Both the position numbers and the translations under genes were made by a program. The notes under the pieces were generated by a model. That model saw only the letters and a program-made list of their open reading frames with translations, searched no databases and was not told the origin of the DNA. This document shows positions 35,753 to 44,744 of a DNA stretch of 64,000 nt, piece by piece. Position 1 is the first letter of the stretch. Each line of letters opens with the position of its first letter. The stretch is from NCBI GenBank assembly GCA_029775915.1, contig JARVKA010000005.1, positions 44,738-108,737 on the forward strand, read 5' to 3'. The stretch is from Nitrososphaeria archaeon (lineage in GTDB: Archaea > Thermoproteota > Nitrososphaeria > Nitrososphaerales > JANXEG01).

Positions 35753-36849
35753 GGATAAAAATACCTATTAATGGTATTGAATGTGAGATTATTGAAGACA
35801 CATTAATAATTCGATCTGATAAACCTCTTAAAGTATTAAGTTCAGCACCACTTAATGGAGGCTTTACTCAAGCTCGAACGATAATCAATCATCAAGTACC
35901 AAAGGACTTTCATCATTCCGAACCTGATAAATTCCTTAATGAGATTGCAGAGAAGCTTCGATTACCAAAACCGATTGTTGGTTTATTAACTGCTGTAAAT
36001 ATTAAGGATAATATCTCAATCTACTCAAAAATTATGGATGATTTAATCGTTACTGCTTTAGTTACTTCAGGTTTATCTTACCCAGCTACTGCTGGAGATA
36101 AGGTTTTTGAGAAAGATAGTGGTACGATTAACATTATTGTATTGATAAATGGGGATTTAACCAATAGTTGCATGGTAAATGCATTAATGACTTCGATTGA
36201 AGCAAAATGTGCTGCATTAAGAGAGCTCGATGTAAGAAGTCGATACTCTAACAATGTTGCTACTGGAACCACTTCTGATGCCATATTAATCGCTTGTACA
36301 AGTGTTGGTAAGCGCATTTATTACGCTGGATTGGCAACAGATTTGGGTATGTTAATTGGAGAATGTGTGAAAAATGCGGTTAAAGATAGCTCACTTAAAT
36401 TCTTAGGTGAGCGCTCCTTATTAAAAAGGTTAGAGGAGAGGGGGATTACATTAAATGATCTTGTAGCTACAGCTATGGAGCTTTATACTTCATCAAAGAG
36501 TGATGTTGAGATTTCAAAAGCTTTGAGAGATGGTTTGATAAAAGCTATGAGTGATATTAATGTGGCATCATTTATAATAGGTGCTATTAGACTTCAAGAG
36601 GATGGTGAACTCGGTCTTATACCAAATCTTTCACGAGATTTATTTCTTCAAGATCCAATCACACTCATAGCTGATGAAAGTATCGGTTTAGCTTTAGCTA
36701 ATTACATTGCAGGTACATGGGGCATACATAATTTTCTCAATTATGAGCGTGTAAAGCCCGGTATTATGAGTAAGGCTGGGCCATTCTTAGATGATGTAAT
36801 CGGCGGGTTGATTGCAGGTGTATTCTCAAAAATAATGAGTGAAAGGTGA
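35749..36849 (+). CDS. cbiS: Bifunctional CbiS: adenosylcobinamide amidohydrolase plus ribazole phosphatase-like domain
   Basis: A 366-residue protein with two parts. Residues 1-215 are the CbiZ-type amidohydrolase (LNGGFTQARTIINHQVP, LTAVNIKD, TSGLSYPATAGD, TGTTSDAILI). Residues 216-366 resemble the PgpA-like ribazole-5-phosphate phosphatase half of CbiS (GIHNFLNYERVKPG, FLDDVIGGLIAG). CbiZ removes the aminopropanol tail from salvaged cobinamide so that it can be rebuilt. Start is TTG overlapping the cobT stop (TTGA). Confidence 0.82.
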   Translation: MRIKIPINGIECEIIEDTLIIRSDKPLKVLSSAPLNGGFTQARTIINHQVPKDFHHSEPDKFLNEIAEKLRLPKPIVGLLTAVNIKDNISIYSKIMDDLIVTALVTSGLSYPATAGDKVFEKDSGTINIIVLINGDLTNSCMVNALMTSIEAKCAALRELDVRSRYSNNVATGTTSDAILIACTSVGKRIYYAGLATDLGMLIGECVKNAVKDSSLKFLGERSLLKRLEERGITLNDLVATAMELYTSSKSDVEISKALRDGLIKAMSDINVASFIIGAIRLQEDGELGLIPNLSRDLFLQDPITLIADESIGLALANYIAGTWGIHNFLNYERVKPGIMSKAGPFLDDVIGGLIAGVFSKIMSER

Positions 36850-36853
36850 ATTC

Positions 36854-37606
36854 ATGGGTGTAATAAGGGGCATTAAGAGTTTATTCACATTCTTTACATC
36901 AATCCCTATTAAATCGGATGATAAAGCTTTAATCGATGCAGCAAATTATATGCCATTATCACCACTCATCGGTGTATTTATTGGATTTTGTTCAGGATTA
37001 TTCGCATGGTTTACCCATTTTTTCTTATCTTCATTAATCGTTGGGGTATTAACACTTGGTATTTTATTAATGATTACAGGTTTACACCATACAGATGGAT
37101 TATTAGACTTTGCAGATGGTATTATGTGCCAAGGCACTCCTGAGAGAAAGATTGAGGCTATGCGTGATGGGAGAACGGGTGTGGCTGGATTCTCATTAGG
37201 CTTTATAACTTTATTAACAACATCACTTGTTATAGCGCATATTCCACAAGGATTAATTATTCAATCTATGATTTCTGTTGAAACCTCAGCTAAAGCTAGC
37301 ATGTCATTTTTAATTTGGATGGGAAGGTCTGCAACTTTAGGCATGAGTACACCTTTTGTTGAAGCGATGCATCGTAATTATCGTGCAATTCGCCTCATAA
37401 CCCCATTAGCAATCTCTTTCATAATTGATTTTATTCTTCTCTCTTTAATAGGTATAATTGTTTGGATAATTAGCTTGATTACAAGTTTAATTATACTTGG
37501 AATCTCAAATCGGCATTTTCATGGCATTACTGGTGATGTATGTGGAGCGGTTAATGAATTAACACGTATGATATCCTTGTTAATGATTTTGGTGTTTATT
37601 ACTTGA
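36854..37606 (+). CDS. cobS: Adenosylcobinamide-GDP ribazoletransferase
   Basis: About 250 residues, a CDP-alcohol-phosphatidyltransferase-like membrane protein. Motifs are FFTSIPIK, HHTDGLLDFADGIMCQGTPERKIEAMRDGRTGVAG (in short blocks such as DGLLDFADG and EAMRDGRTG), and GITGDVCGAVNELTR, all CobS hallmarks. ATG 36854 follows AAAGGTGA; GTG 36839 is the open-frame start but would overlap cbiS further. It joins AdoCbi-GDP to alpha-ribazole. Confidence 0.93.
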   Translation: MGVIRGIKSLFTFFTSIPIKSDDKALIDAANYMPLSPLIGVFIGFCSGLFAWFTHFFLSSLIVGVLTLGILLMITGLHHTDGLLDFADGIMCQGTPERKIEAMRDGRTGVAGFSLGFITLLTTSLVIAHIPQGLIIQSMISVETSAKASMSFLIWMGRSATLGMSTPFVEAMHRNYRAIRLITPLAISFIIDFILLSLIGIIVWIISLITSLIILGISNRHFHGITGDVCGAVNELTRMISLLMILVFIT

Positions 37607-38205
37607 ACTTAATAGCTTTAATAATGGCGGGTGGTAAGAGTAGCCGTATGGGTGGCTTGAATGAGAAGCCACTTATAAAGATTTGTGGTAAAAGTATGTT
37701 AGAGCGTGTTATTGAAGCAGTTAAAGGAGTAAAAAGTGTGAGTAAAATTGTAATAGCAGTATCAAAATATACGCCAAAAACTCGTGAGGAAGCTACTCGT
37801 TTATCGATTGAGATTATAGATACATCTGGTGAGGATTATGTTTTTGATATGCAATACGCTATAAAAAAGCTTCAAGCTAAATATGTACTTGTATTAAACT
37901 CAGACCTTCCTTTTCTCAATAGCGCTTTAATAAATGAAATTATAACCCATTATATGGAGTGTGGTAAACCAACTTTAATGGTCGCTGTACCCTCAAAGAA
38001 GCTTGAAGAATTGGGTTTTAAAACATCTCTTAAAATCACGATAAATGGTTATGAAATTACACCTGTAGGGATTAATTTATTGGATGGTAGTCAAATCGAT
38101 AAAGGAGAATTGGAGCAAGAGGTAATGATCATTAATAATGTTAAGCCTTTATTAAATATTAACACAATTGAGGATTTGGAGTTAATTAAGAAGATTTGCT
38201 TTTAG
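37603..38205 (+). CDS. cobY: Adenosylcobinamide-phosphate guanylyltransferase
   Basis: A 200-residue nucleotidyltransferase. LIMAGGKSSRMGG near the N-terminus and EKPLIKICGKSML show the NTP-transferase fold; NSDLPFLN is the metal-binding region. It is the archaeal CobY, replacing bacterial CobU. TTG start overlaps the cobS stop (TTGA). MobA-like function is an alternative, but the operon position decides. Confidence 0.86.
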   Translation: MNLIALIMAGGKSSRMGGLNEKPLIKICGKSMLERVIEAVKGVKSVSKIVIAVSKYTPKTREEATRLSIEIIDTSGEDYVFDMQYAIKKLQAKYVLVLNSDLPFLNSALINEIITHYMECGKPTLMVAVPSKKLEELGFKTSLKITINGYEITPVGINLLDGSQIDKGELEQEVMIINNVKPLLNINTIEDLELIKKICF

Positions 38206-38224
38206 AATTTTTCAATTATTTTTC

Positions 38225-39208
38225 TCAGACACTTGATAACCCAATATTGGATTTTAAAAGTTCTTTAATTTTATCCCTTACAATATTCAATAAACTCTCT
38301 GACACTATTCCCTTTTTAACCGCTTCATTAAGTTTATCCTCATCTATTACCCATGCATCACCTTCCGGCTCAACACACACATCAACTTCTAAATCCACAT
38401 ATCGAATACAACGTGGATATAACTCAATCGGCGTGTTTATATTGATATACATACCTTTATATTGATTATCAAAAGAAAAGTATCGAGTCTTTAAATACCA
38501 TTCTCCCAACTTTACTTCCGTAATTGCGTAATCACCTATCTCCTTAGCTATTTTAAGTCCATTATACAAACCTTCTCTTTTAATAGTTCGATAAAGCTCG
38601 ATATAGCCTCCATCCTCATTATACGCTTTTACTATCGCTTTACCTAAATTGATAATATTCCCATTCAATTTAACATGCTCAATATTTACCTCACATCCCT
38701 CATTGGGAAACTCATTTTTAATAGTTAATTTTAAAAGTTCCTCAACCTTATCAATAGGGTTTCCTTTAGAGATTAACTTTTCAGCCATATCTACAGTTGA
38801 TGAAATATTAATTCCACAAGCTTTATAATAATGATGGCCTTTAATCGTTGGTATTACACAATTCCGTATCTCATCAAGCTTTTCTTTTGATAATTTTGGG
38901 AATTCTACATCTAAAAATTGTGTTTGTATTAATGTATTAAATGGCTTCTCAAACCTTCTTATAATCACATCTAATAAATTCTCTCTTAAAACTTTACAAA
39001 AAGCTTCTATAGCTTTCAAATCTCCATAAGCATAAACCCCTTGCTTATCCAATCTATCATAAATATTAAGATCGAAGGGACTTTCATTATATTTTAAATT
39101 AAACCTTTTTTGAACTTCAATCGATGGTTGAACTATTTCAAAACCATTATCAAGAAGGAGTTTTGTTAAAGCGGTTGTGTAAATGCCACGAATCTTAACC
39201 TTTACCAT
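38225..39208 (-). CDS. FAU-1/AU-1-family RNA-binding protein (DUF402)
   Basis: A 327-residue protein matching the archaeal probable RNA-binding/ribonuclease E-like family AU-1. N-terminal RGIYTTALTKLLLDNGFEIVQPS is typical, the middle has GHHYYKACG, and the C-terminal DUF402 half runs from GDYAITEVKLGEWYLKTRY to PEGDAWVIDEDKL. It follows rtcA on the same strand by 14 bases, so both are probably co-transcribed and linked to RNA metabolism. Confidence 0.82.
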   Translation of the reverse strand: MVKVKIRGIYTTALTKLLLDNGFEIVQPSIEVQKRFNLKYNESPFDLNIYDRLDKQGVYAYGDLKAIEAFCKVLRENLLDVIIRRFEKPFNTLIQTQFLDVEFPKLSKEKLDEIRNCVIPTIKGHHYYKACGINISSTVDMAEKLISKGNPIDKVEELLKLTIKNEFPNEGCEVNIEHVKLNGNIINLGKAIVKAYNEDGGYIELYRTIKREGLYNGLKIAKEIGDYAITEVKLGEWYLKTRYFSFDNQYKGMYININTPIELYPRCIRYVDLEVDVCVEPEGDAWVIDEDKLNEAVKKGIVSESLLNIVRDKIKELLKSNIGLSSV

Positions 39209-39222
39209 TTAACATCCCGTAA

Positions 39223-40257
39223 TTACTCTTTAATTACACGATAAAGCCCATTTTTCTTTTCAATATGGAATTTTACATTTAAAATCTTTTCAGTAAGCCA
39301 TATATTCGTATCCAGATGATCTGTTATCGATCTCGTTAAATAAGTAGAGCTACCATTGGCTAAACCGATGTAAGGTATAAGCATGTCGGCGAGATGGGTA
39401 TCAACAGTAACTTTAGCATTCAACTCTTTAACGAGATTCTCAGCAGCTTCACGACCAACAACTTCACTAGGCTTACGTAATTCACCTATCGCATCACTAC
39501 CTAGCAAAACACCTTTATCAGTACTCGCCCATAAGACCAATGAGCTACCTTTTTGAAGTGGATTCGATGTATCGTAAAGAATATCTATATTAGCTTTGTA
39601 CCCATGCAATTTGAGATAATCATTTGCAGCTTTTGCTTGCCTCTCTGCTACTTTTCTCTCTTTTAAGAATGTGCAAACGGATAAACCATGAATCTCTTTT
39701 AACTCTCCAAACTCATCTATTCTCAATGGTTTAAATCCTTTACATGGTTGAATTTTAATCGATACATCACCCATACCAATAGGGTAATAACCAAAAGCAT
39801 GGATCGTTAAAGATGTTTTCAAACCCATCTTCTCAAGTGTTGGTAAAAATACATAGCGAAGGTAATTAATCGTTGGAGCTTTTTGAACATCTGTACCACC
39901 TTTACTTACACGGAGATTTACATCCTTCTTTGCATAAGCACATATTGGTAATACGGTCATAAGCAACATGGGTATGCTACCAGCAGTACCAATCTCAGCA
40001 CTCACTTCACCGCCAGATATTTCATTAGGCTTAAACCAAATCTCTTCCGAGCCTACTTTAGCACCTTTAACCTCTGCATTACAAAGTTTAGCAGCGGTGA
40101 GAACCGCTTCTAAATGTTGTGGTCTTAATCCAGATGGGCTTCGTTTTTTACGAATATTGTATACATGCAACTCTTCATTAAGAATTGCAGCTAAAGCTAT
40201 TGATAAGCGCAATATAGTGCCACTACCACTTTTTGCACCACCATCAATCTCTAGCAT
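39223..40257 (-). CDS. rtcA: RNA 3'-terminal phosphate cyclase
   Basis: A 344-residue RtcA. Marks are LEIDGGAKSGSGTILRLSIALA, RKKRSPSGLRPQHLEAV, GTAGSIPMLLMTVLP and the C-terminal THLADMLIPYIGLANG with the conserved His. It converts RNA 3'-phosphates to 2',3'-cyclic phosphates, or related end processing. Confidence 0.92.
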   Translation of the reverse strand: MLEIDGGAKSGSGTILRLSIALAAILNEELHVYNIRKKRSPSGLRPQHLEAVLTAAKLCNAEVKGAKVGSEEIWFKPNEISGGEVSAEIGTAGSIPMLLMTVLPICAYAKKDVNLRVSKGGTDVQKAPTINYLRYVFLPTLEKMGLKTSLTIHAFGYYPIGMGDVSIKIQPCKGFKPLRIDEFGELKEIHGLSVCTFLKERKVAERQAKAANDYLKLHGYKANIDILYDTSNPLQKGSSLVLWASTDKGVLLGSDAIGELRKPSEVVGREAAENLVKELNAKVTVDTHLADMLIPYIGLANGSSTYLTRSITDHLDTNIWLTEKILNVKFHIEKKNGLYRVIKE

Positions 40258-40791
40258 CCATACCCCTTCTTTATAAGATACTTAACCACTTATATGGATA
40301 ATGATAACTCTATGTGACATCCTTTGTTGCAAAATTAATTTATAGCTTTAATGTGTGAAAATGTTTTAAAGTTTCATTTATTTAGAGATTATCAAAATTG
40401 TTCTAATTTGATTATTAGCGATTCTATACTTAGTGTAAATTATTTAATTCCCTTTTTATTTTTAAAGATCATGAGTAGAAGTAATAAGAAAACGAGTGTA
40501 TTAATATAAGTATTTCTCATTGTAAATCTTAAGGAGTAGATTAATATACGTCGGTTATTCGATAAACAAGTTTAGCTAAACATTTGAAGAAGTGGCTTAG
40601 CATAGGGGGTTTCCGATAGGGAGAGTTAAATGGGTTGAAAAGATATTTAGAGAAAATCGAGAAATTACACCAAAAAGTAGTATAAATCATGAAGCTTTTA
40701 CTAAAAATACTCATGTAATAAGTATTCTCAGTTGCTATTGCAACACTCTTTACGACTTATAATTTAGTAGAAGCTCGTATTAAGCAATAAA
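40258..40791. other. 534-base gap with a possible decayed coding remnant
   Basis: No intact gene. At 40589-40681 a broken plus-strand frame reads KKWLSIGGFR-stop-GELNGLKRYLEKIEKLHQ, a basic helix pattern reminiscent of transposase (TnpB-like) segments, but too short to name. The flanks are AT-rich and featureless; no RNA gene was recognised. Confidence 0.3.
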
Positions 40792-41103
40792 TCAAAGTTC
40801 TGGGGGTAAATAACCATTAGCTTTAAGCCAATCCACTTGTGCTAAAGTGTAGCGCCAAATCACATCACCACGCTCATCACGCTTAAAATCCCATGGTGCA
40901 ATTAATACAACATCATTATCTCTAACCCAAATCCTCCTTTTCAACTTACCTCTAATTCTTCCTATTCTAGTTTTACCATCTGTACACTTAACTAAAACAT
41001 GATCACTACCTAAGAGTTTAATCACTCTACCCAATAATTCCCCCTCAGCTGGTAATACCAATTCCTTTAACTCTTGCTCACTCAAAACCTTTCTTTTACC
41101 CAA
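40792..41103 (-). CDS. eif1A: Translation initiation factor aIF1A
   Basis: About 103 residues with the S1/OB fold of aIF1A: LPAEGELLGRVIKLLGSDHVLVKCTDG, then RIGRIRGKLKRRIWVRDNDVVLIAPWDF in shorter blocks such as GKLKRRIWV. An in-frame ATG at 41133 would add ten residues. TTG 41103 is preferred because the TATA-like ATTTTATA lies at about 41118-41125 and a GGGGC element precedes TTG. It is the third gene of the aIF2-beta/DUF424/aIF1A string. Confidence 0.88.
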   Translation of the reverse strand: MGKRKVLSEQELKELVLPAEGELLGRVIKLLGSDHVLVKCTDGKTRIGRIRGKLKRRIWVRDNDVVLIAPWDFKRDERGDVIWRYTLAQVDWLKANGYLPPEL

Positions 41104-41160
41104 TTGATAGCCCCTATAAAATAATAAGATCAAGGATATAATCTTATCTCAAATATATCA

Positions 41161-41490
41161 TTATCGACAAGTAAATTTAAAGATCATAAGAAAAGAGACT
41201 TTACCAACTTTTTTAACCGCTCTCTCTGATGCTAACTTAGCTTCCAAAACCTTACTCACTATACGCTCGCCAACGAGGTTTACTATATTGGATGAGCGCA
41301 CAAGATTAAGTGCTTGATTTGTATTCACTAACTCACCATCAAAATATTCATGTGAAATATGCATCTCAAGACCCATGCCTTTTACCGTAGTTCCAAGCAA
41401 CTCTTTATCACAAATATTCACAAGGGTCATACCATCCCATTTAATAATTCTAGCAACATACAATTTATCTGATGCACTCAATTTTATCAC
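41161..41490 (-). CDS. DUF424 protein
   Basis: A 109-residue archaeal protein of the DUF424 type, with the pattern ICDKELLGTTVKG and NLVGERIVSKVLEA. It begins with GTG overlapping the stop of aIF2-beta (GTGA) and precedes aIF1A, an order common in archaea. A role in translation initiation is likely by context but not established. Confidence 0.78.
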   Translation of the reverse strand: MIKLSASDKLYVARIIKWDGMTLVNICDKELLGTTVKGMGLEMHISHEYFDGELVNTNQALNLVRSSNIVNLVGERIVSKVLEAKLASERAVKKVGKVSFLMIFKFTCR

Positions 41491-41897
41491 GTAATTTTAG
41501 GTACAGATCGAGCACCACACGCTTCACAAACTAAGAATTGAAGCCTCTTCGATTTCTCTATATGTGTATCTGGACTATTACATACGGGACAAAGAACTGC
41601 TTCTTTCATGTATCTATTTAAAAGGGTTGAGAATGATTGAGGATCTTTAAGCCCGATAAATATCGCTCTTTCACCATCGATCGATGCTGCAGTAGCTAAC
41701 TCTTTAGCTAAAAACATTAAAACTTTATTTGGATCACGCCTCATTATTCGAGGAAATTCCATAAAATTTCGAAAGATAGTTTTGCGTCCAACCCAAGTTA
41801 TTTGAGGTTGAGGGAGTTCTAAACGTTGTGTTCGAGATTTTGGTTTCTCCTCTCCTAATTTGCTTCTCAATCTTTGTAAAAGCTTTTCATAATCCAT
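41487..41897 (-). CDS. eif2b: Translation initiation factor aIF2 subunit beta
   Basis: About 136 residues. The helix-turn RTQRLELPQP and GRKTIFRNFMEFPRIMRRDP lead into the C-terminal zinc ribbon CPVC-(18 residues)-CEAC. Family motif SFSTLLNRYMKEAV is also present. ATG 41897 is preferred (MDYEKLLQRL); ATG 41906 or TTG 41909 would add three or four residues. It is a subunit of the Met-tRNAi carrier aIF2. Confidence 0.9.
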   Translation of the reverse strand: MDYEKLLQRLRSKLGEEKPKSRTQRLELPQPQITWVGRKTIFRNFMEFPRIMRRDPNKVLMFLAKELATAASIDGERAIFIGLKDPQSFSTLLNRYMKEAVLCPVCNSPDTHIEKSKRLQFLVCEACGARSVPKIT

Positions 41898-42176
41898 TGC
41901 CCACATCAATCTTCTATATTGATATTATCTAAGATACAATATATGGGTTATGGATTAAATTTAGATTATTAAGATATTAACAAAGATTTATTTAATTTAA
42001 ATTCATTATTTGCGAATGAATAAAAAGTATGAAAGCGTTATGCGAATGTTAAGAAATTCATAAGATTTTTGAACATTTTTAGTGTTAGATTTTTAGAGAA
42101 AAATAAAAATTTTTCCTTGCACACTTACACCAAATTTAACATATGATTTGGATTAATTAAAGTCATTAATTCATGC

Positions 42177-42758
42177 TTATTGAACTCGTGATTGATTAAC
42201 AACTTCAGTCTTTAATTTATAAAGATTCAAAGCATCTTTTATCTCTTTCTCAGAAAAATACTTTTTTAATGTCTTAAAATCCTTTTTATTGTAAAGATTT
42301 CTAATAGTTTCATACTCCTCTCCTAAAAAAACGATCCATTTTTTAGTTTTAGCTGCATAATAATCTGGTATGAAGATACTCCAAGGCTTAATGAATAATG
42401 TAGCTGTTTTTAAAGACTTTGGAGATTCATTCTTTAAATATTCATAACATATACGCAAAGTCTCTCCTCGATCAGAAACATCATCAGCTAAAAGCACAAC
42501 TTTATCTTTAATAGGTATAGAGAGTTTTTGAGTGATTATTGGCTTCTCAGCAGTTTCATTTATACCTTTATAATACTCACAAGCGATAGTGGTAATTTTG
42601 GGTTGATCGAGAATATCTGATAAGTATCTACCTATAACAGCCCCGCCTCTTAAAGGTACGACAATTATATCTGGATAAAACTTATCCTTTAGCATTTTAT
42701 TCACTATAATTTCACATAACTTTCGAGTTTTAATATGCGTCATTCTTAAGAGTTTCAT
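42177..42758 (-). CDS. Purine phosphoribosyltransferase
   Basis: A 193-residue type I phosphoribosyltransferase. The PRPP loop is VVLLADDVSDRGETLR, and PDIIVVPLRGGAVIGRYLSDIL is the early strand-loop region. It overlaps the adenine deaminase stop by four bases, so hypoxanthine (or xanthine/guanine) is the likely base, giving IMP. Pyrimidine use is less likely. Confidence 0.8.
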   Translation of the reverse strand: MKLLRMTHIKTRKLCEIIVNKMLKDKFYPDIIVVPLRGGAVIGRYLSDILDQPKITTIACEYYKGINETAEKPIITQKLSIPIKDKVVLLADDVSDRGETLRICYEYLKNESPKSLKTATLFIKPWSIFIPDYYAAKTKKWIVFLGEEYETIRNLYNKKDFKTLKKYFSEKEIKDALNLYKLKTEVVNQSRVQ

Positions 42759-44422
42759 AAAAGCACCTCAACAAATTTAAATTGATTAACATCAACAAGT
42801 CCTTTATCAGTAAGTTTAAGTTCAGGAATTACTGATAATGAGAGAAATGATAAAGTCATAAAGGGTGATGGTAGTTTACAACCCAATTCTCTTGCAACTT
42901 TATGAAGTTCATTCAACTTCTCTTTTACATAATATCCAGATTCATCACTCATTAAGCCCGCTATAGGAAGTTTTAATTCAGCCATAATTTTACCATCTTT
43001 CACAATTAATAAGCCTCCACCAATCCTCTTTAACTCCATTACAGCTTCAGCAATATCTTCATAATTCGCTCCAACACAAACGATGTTATGTGAGTCATGA
43101 GCTACTGTAGAAGCTAAAGCTCCAAATTTTAATCCAAATCCCGAAACAAAACCCTTTCCTATATTCCCAGACATTTTATGCCTTTCAAAAACGATGAGTG
43201 GAAGAATATCATTATCGAGATCGGGTATGAGAAAACCATCTTTTGCATTAAGTGTAGCTACTCCACTCTTTGTTACAATCTCATTAGCTTTAACTCTTAT
43301 CACTCTCACATTCGCTTTACTATCAGATTTAATCTTTAAATCATTTATTGAGAAGTCTTTAACCTTAATTGTAGAAAGGATTTCATGAGGGATTGATGAA
43401 TATTTAAATTCACGGGTAAGTTTACCATCATTTACAATAAGCTCACCATTCACAAATACAGTTTTAACCTCAAATTTCCTCAAATCTTTCACAACAACCA
43501 TATCTGCGAACCAACCTGGAGCAATAGCACCTAAACCCTTTAAGCCGAAGTAATTAGCTGGGTTAAGAGTAACCATTTTGATCGATTTAATTGGGTCCAA
43601 GCTTAAAGATACAGCTTTTCTTAACACCCTATCCAAATGGCCATCTTCAATTAATTCACTTACATGAATATCATCAGAAACGAACATGCATCTATCACTA
43701 TTCACACCTTTCACTAAATTTATGAGAGATTCGAGATTTTTAGCAGCTGACCCTTCCCTTATCATAATATACATGCCGAGCTTTAACTTCTCAGCAGCTT
43801 CATCAATACTTACACATTCATGATCGGATTGAATACCAGCATTAATGTACTTACATAAATCAAAACCCCTTAATTGAGGGGCATGTCCATCACAAACCTT
43901 ATTTAATTCTTTCGCAATCTTAACCTTCTCAATAATTAAAGGATCATTATGAATAACACCAACATAATTCATAACTTCGCCCAAGCCCACACATTTCGGA
44001 TGCTGTAATAAACTCTTAATCTCATTAACACCAATTTGAAATGCGGATGTTTCCATATTTGTAGCTGGTACACAAGAGGGTGCGGTAAAGAAGATCTTTA
44101 ATGGTGAATCGCCACTTAACATAAACTCAATCCCTTTTATACCACAAACATTAGCTATTTCATGAGGCTCAATTATTACACATGTAGTCCCATGCAAGAG
44201 AGCATGTTTAGCAAACTCGATAGGTGTGAGCATAGAGCTTTCAATATGAATGTGAGCATCTATAAATCCTGGAATGAGATAATAATCTGAGAGATCGAAT
44301 ATTTTATCAACATTATTTATATGATCGCCTATAGCGAAGATTTTATCATCTTTAATATACACAGCCTCTTTTCTAATCTCTCCATCAAAGACATTTACAA
44401 CTTTACTCAGTATCGCGAACAT
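42755..44422 (-). CDS. ade: Adenine deaminase
   Basis: A 555-residue amidohydrolase. The metal-binding HIHIESSMLTPIEFA, GTTCVIIEPHEIANVCG, DGHAPQLRG and VSDDIHVSELIEDGHLDRVLR segments match adenine deaminase, and the C-terminal AHDSHNIVCVGAN block is typical. It converts adenine to hypoxanthine. Coupling with the phosphoribosyltransferase gives a salvage unit, and the MTA phosphorylase nearby is a source of adenine. Confidence 0.92.
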   Translation of the reverse strand: MFAILSKVVNVFDGEIRKEAVYIKDDKIFAIGDHINNVDKIFDLSDYYLIPGFIDAHIHIESSMLTPIEFAKHALLHGTTCVIIEPHEIANVCGIKGIEFMLSGDSPLKIFFTAPSCVPATNMETSAFQIGVNEIKSLLQHPKCVGLGEVMNYVGVIHNDPLIIEKVKIAKELNKVCDGHAPQLRGFDLCKYINAGIQSDHECVSIDEAAEKLKLGMYIMIREGSAAKNLESLINLVKGVNSDRCMFVSDDIHVSELIEDGHLDRVLRKAVSLSLDPIKSIKMVTLNPANYFGLKGLGAIAPGWFADMVVVKDLRKFEVKTVFVNGELIVNDGKLTREFKYSSIPHEILSTIKVKDFSINDLKIKSDSKANVRVIRVKANEIVTKSGVATLNAKDGFLIPDLDNDILPLIVFERHKMSGNIGKGFVSGFGLKFGALASTVAHDSHNIVCVGANYEDIAEAVMELKRIGGGLLIVKDGKIMAELKLPIAGLMSDESGYYVKEKLNELHKVARELGCKLPSPFMTLSFLSLSVIPELKLTDKGLVDVNQFKFVEVLL

Positions 44423-44744
44423 TTATTCACGTATTCTTATTCAATACACTTAGCTAAAAACAAATCGTTATAAAATTATTAATTCCAGTTATTTCCGTGG
44501 GCCTTCTTGAATGCTAGTGCTACAAATAAAACTTCGCCAATGTAAGCGTCAATAAAGAACCATTTCACATTTGTAATTATCTCCAAACATAATATGTGGA
44601 GACTTTGTCTTGATAAAGATTTAGCTATAAAAAGCTTTTTAATAATTTTACCCGTATAAAAATCCTCACAATTTGGAATGTTTGCTTAATCGAATGGGAA
44701 TAATGAACATGTAAAGATAACCTTTCTAAAAGCTTAAGAAATTA
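44423..44744. other. Divergent gap with no recognised feature
   Basis: About 320 bases between adenine deaminase and the kinase pair. AT-rich with start-proximal sequences for both genes; I see no gene, RNA or clear repeat. Confidence 0.3.
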
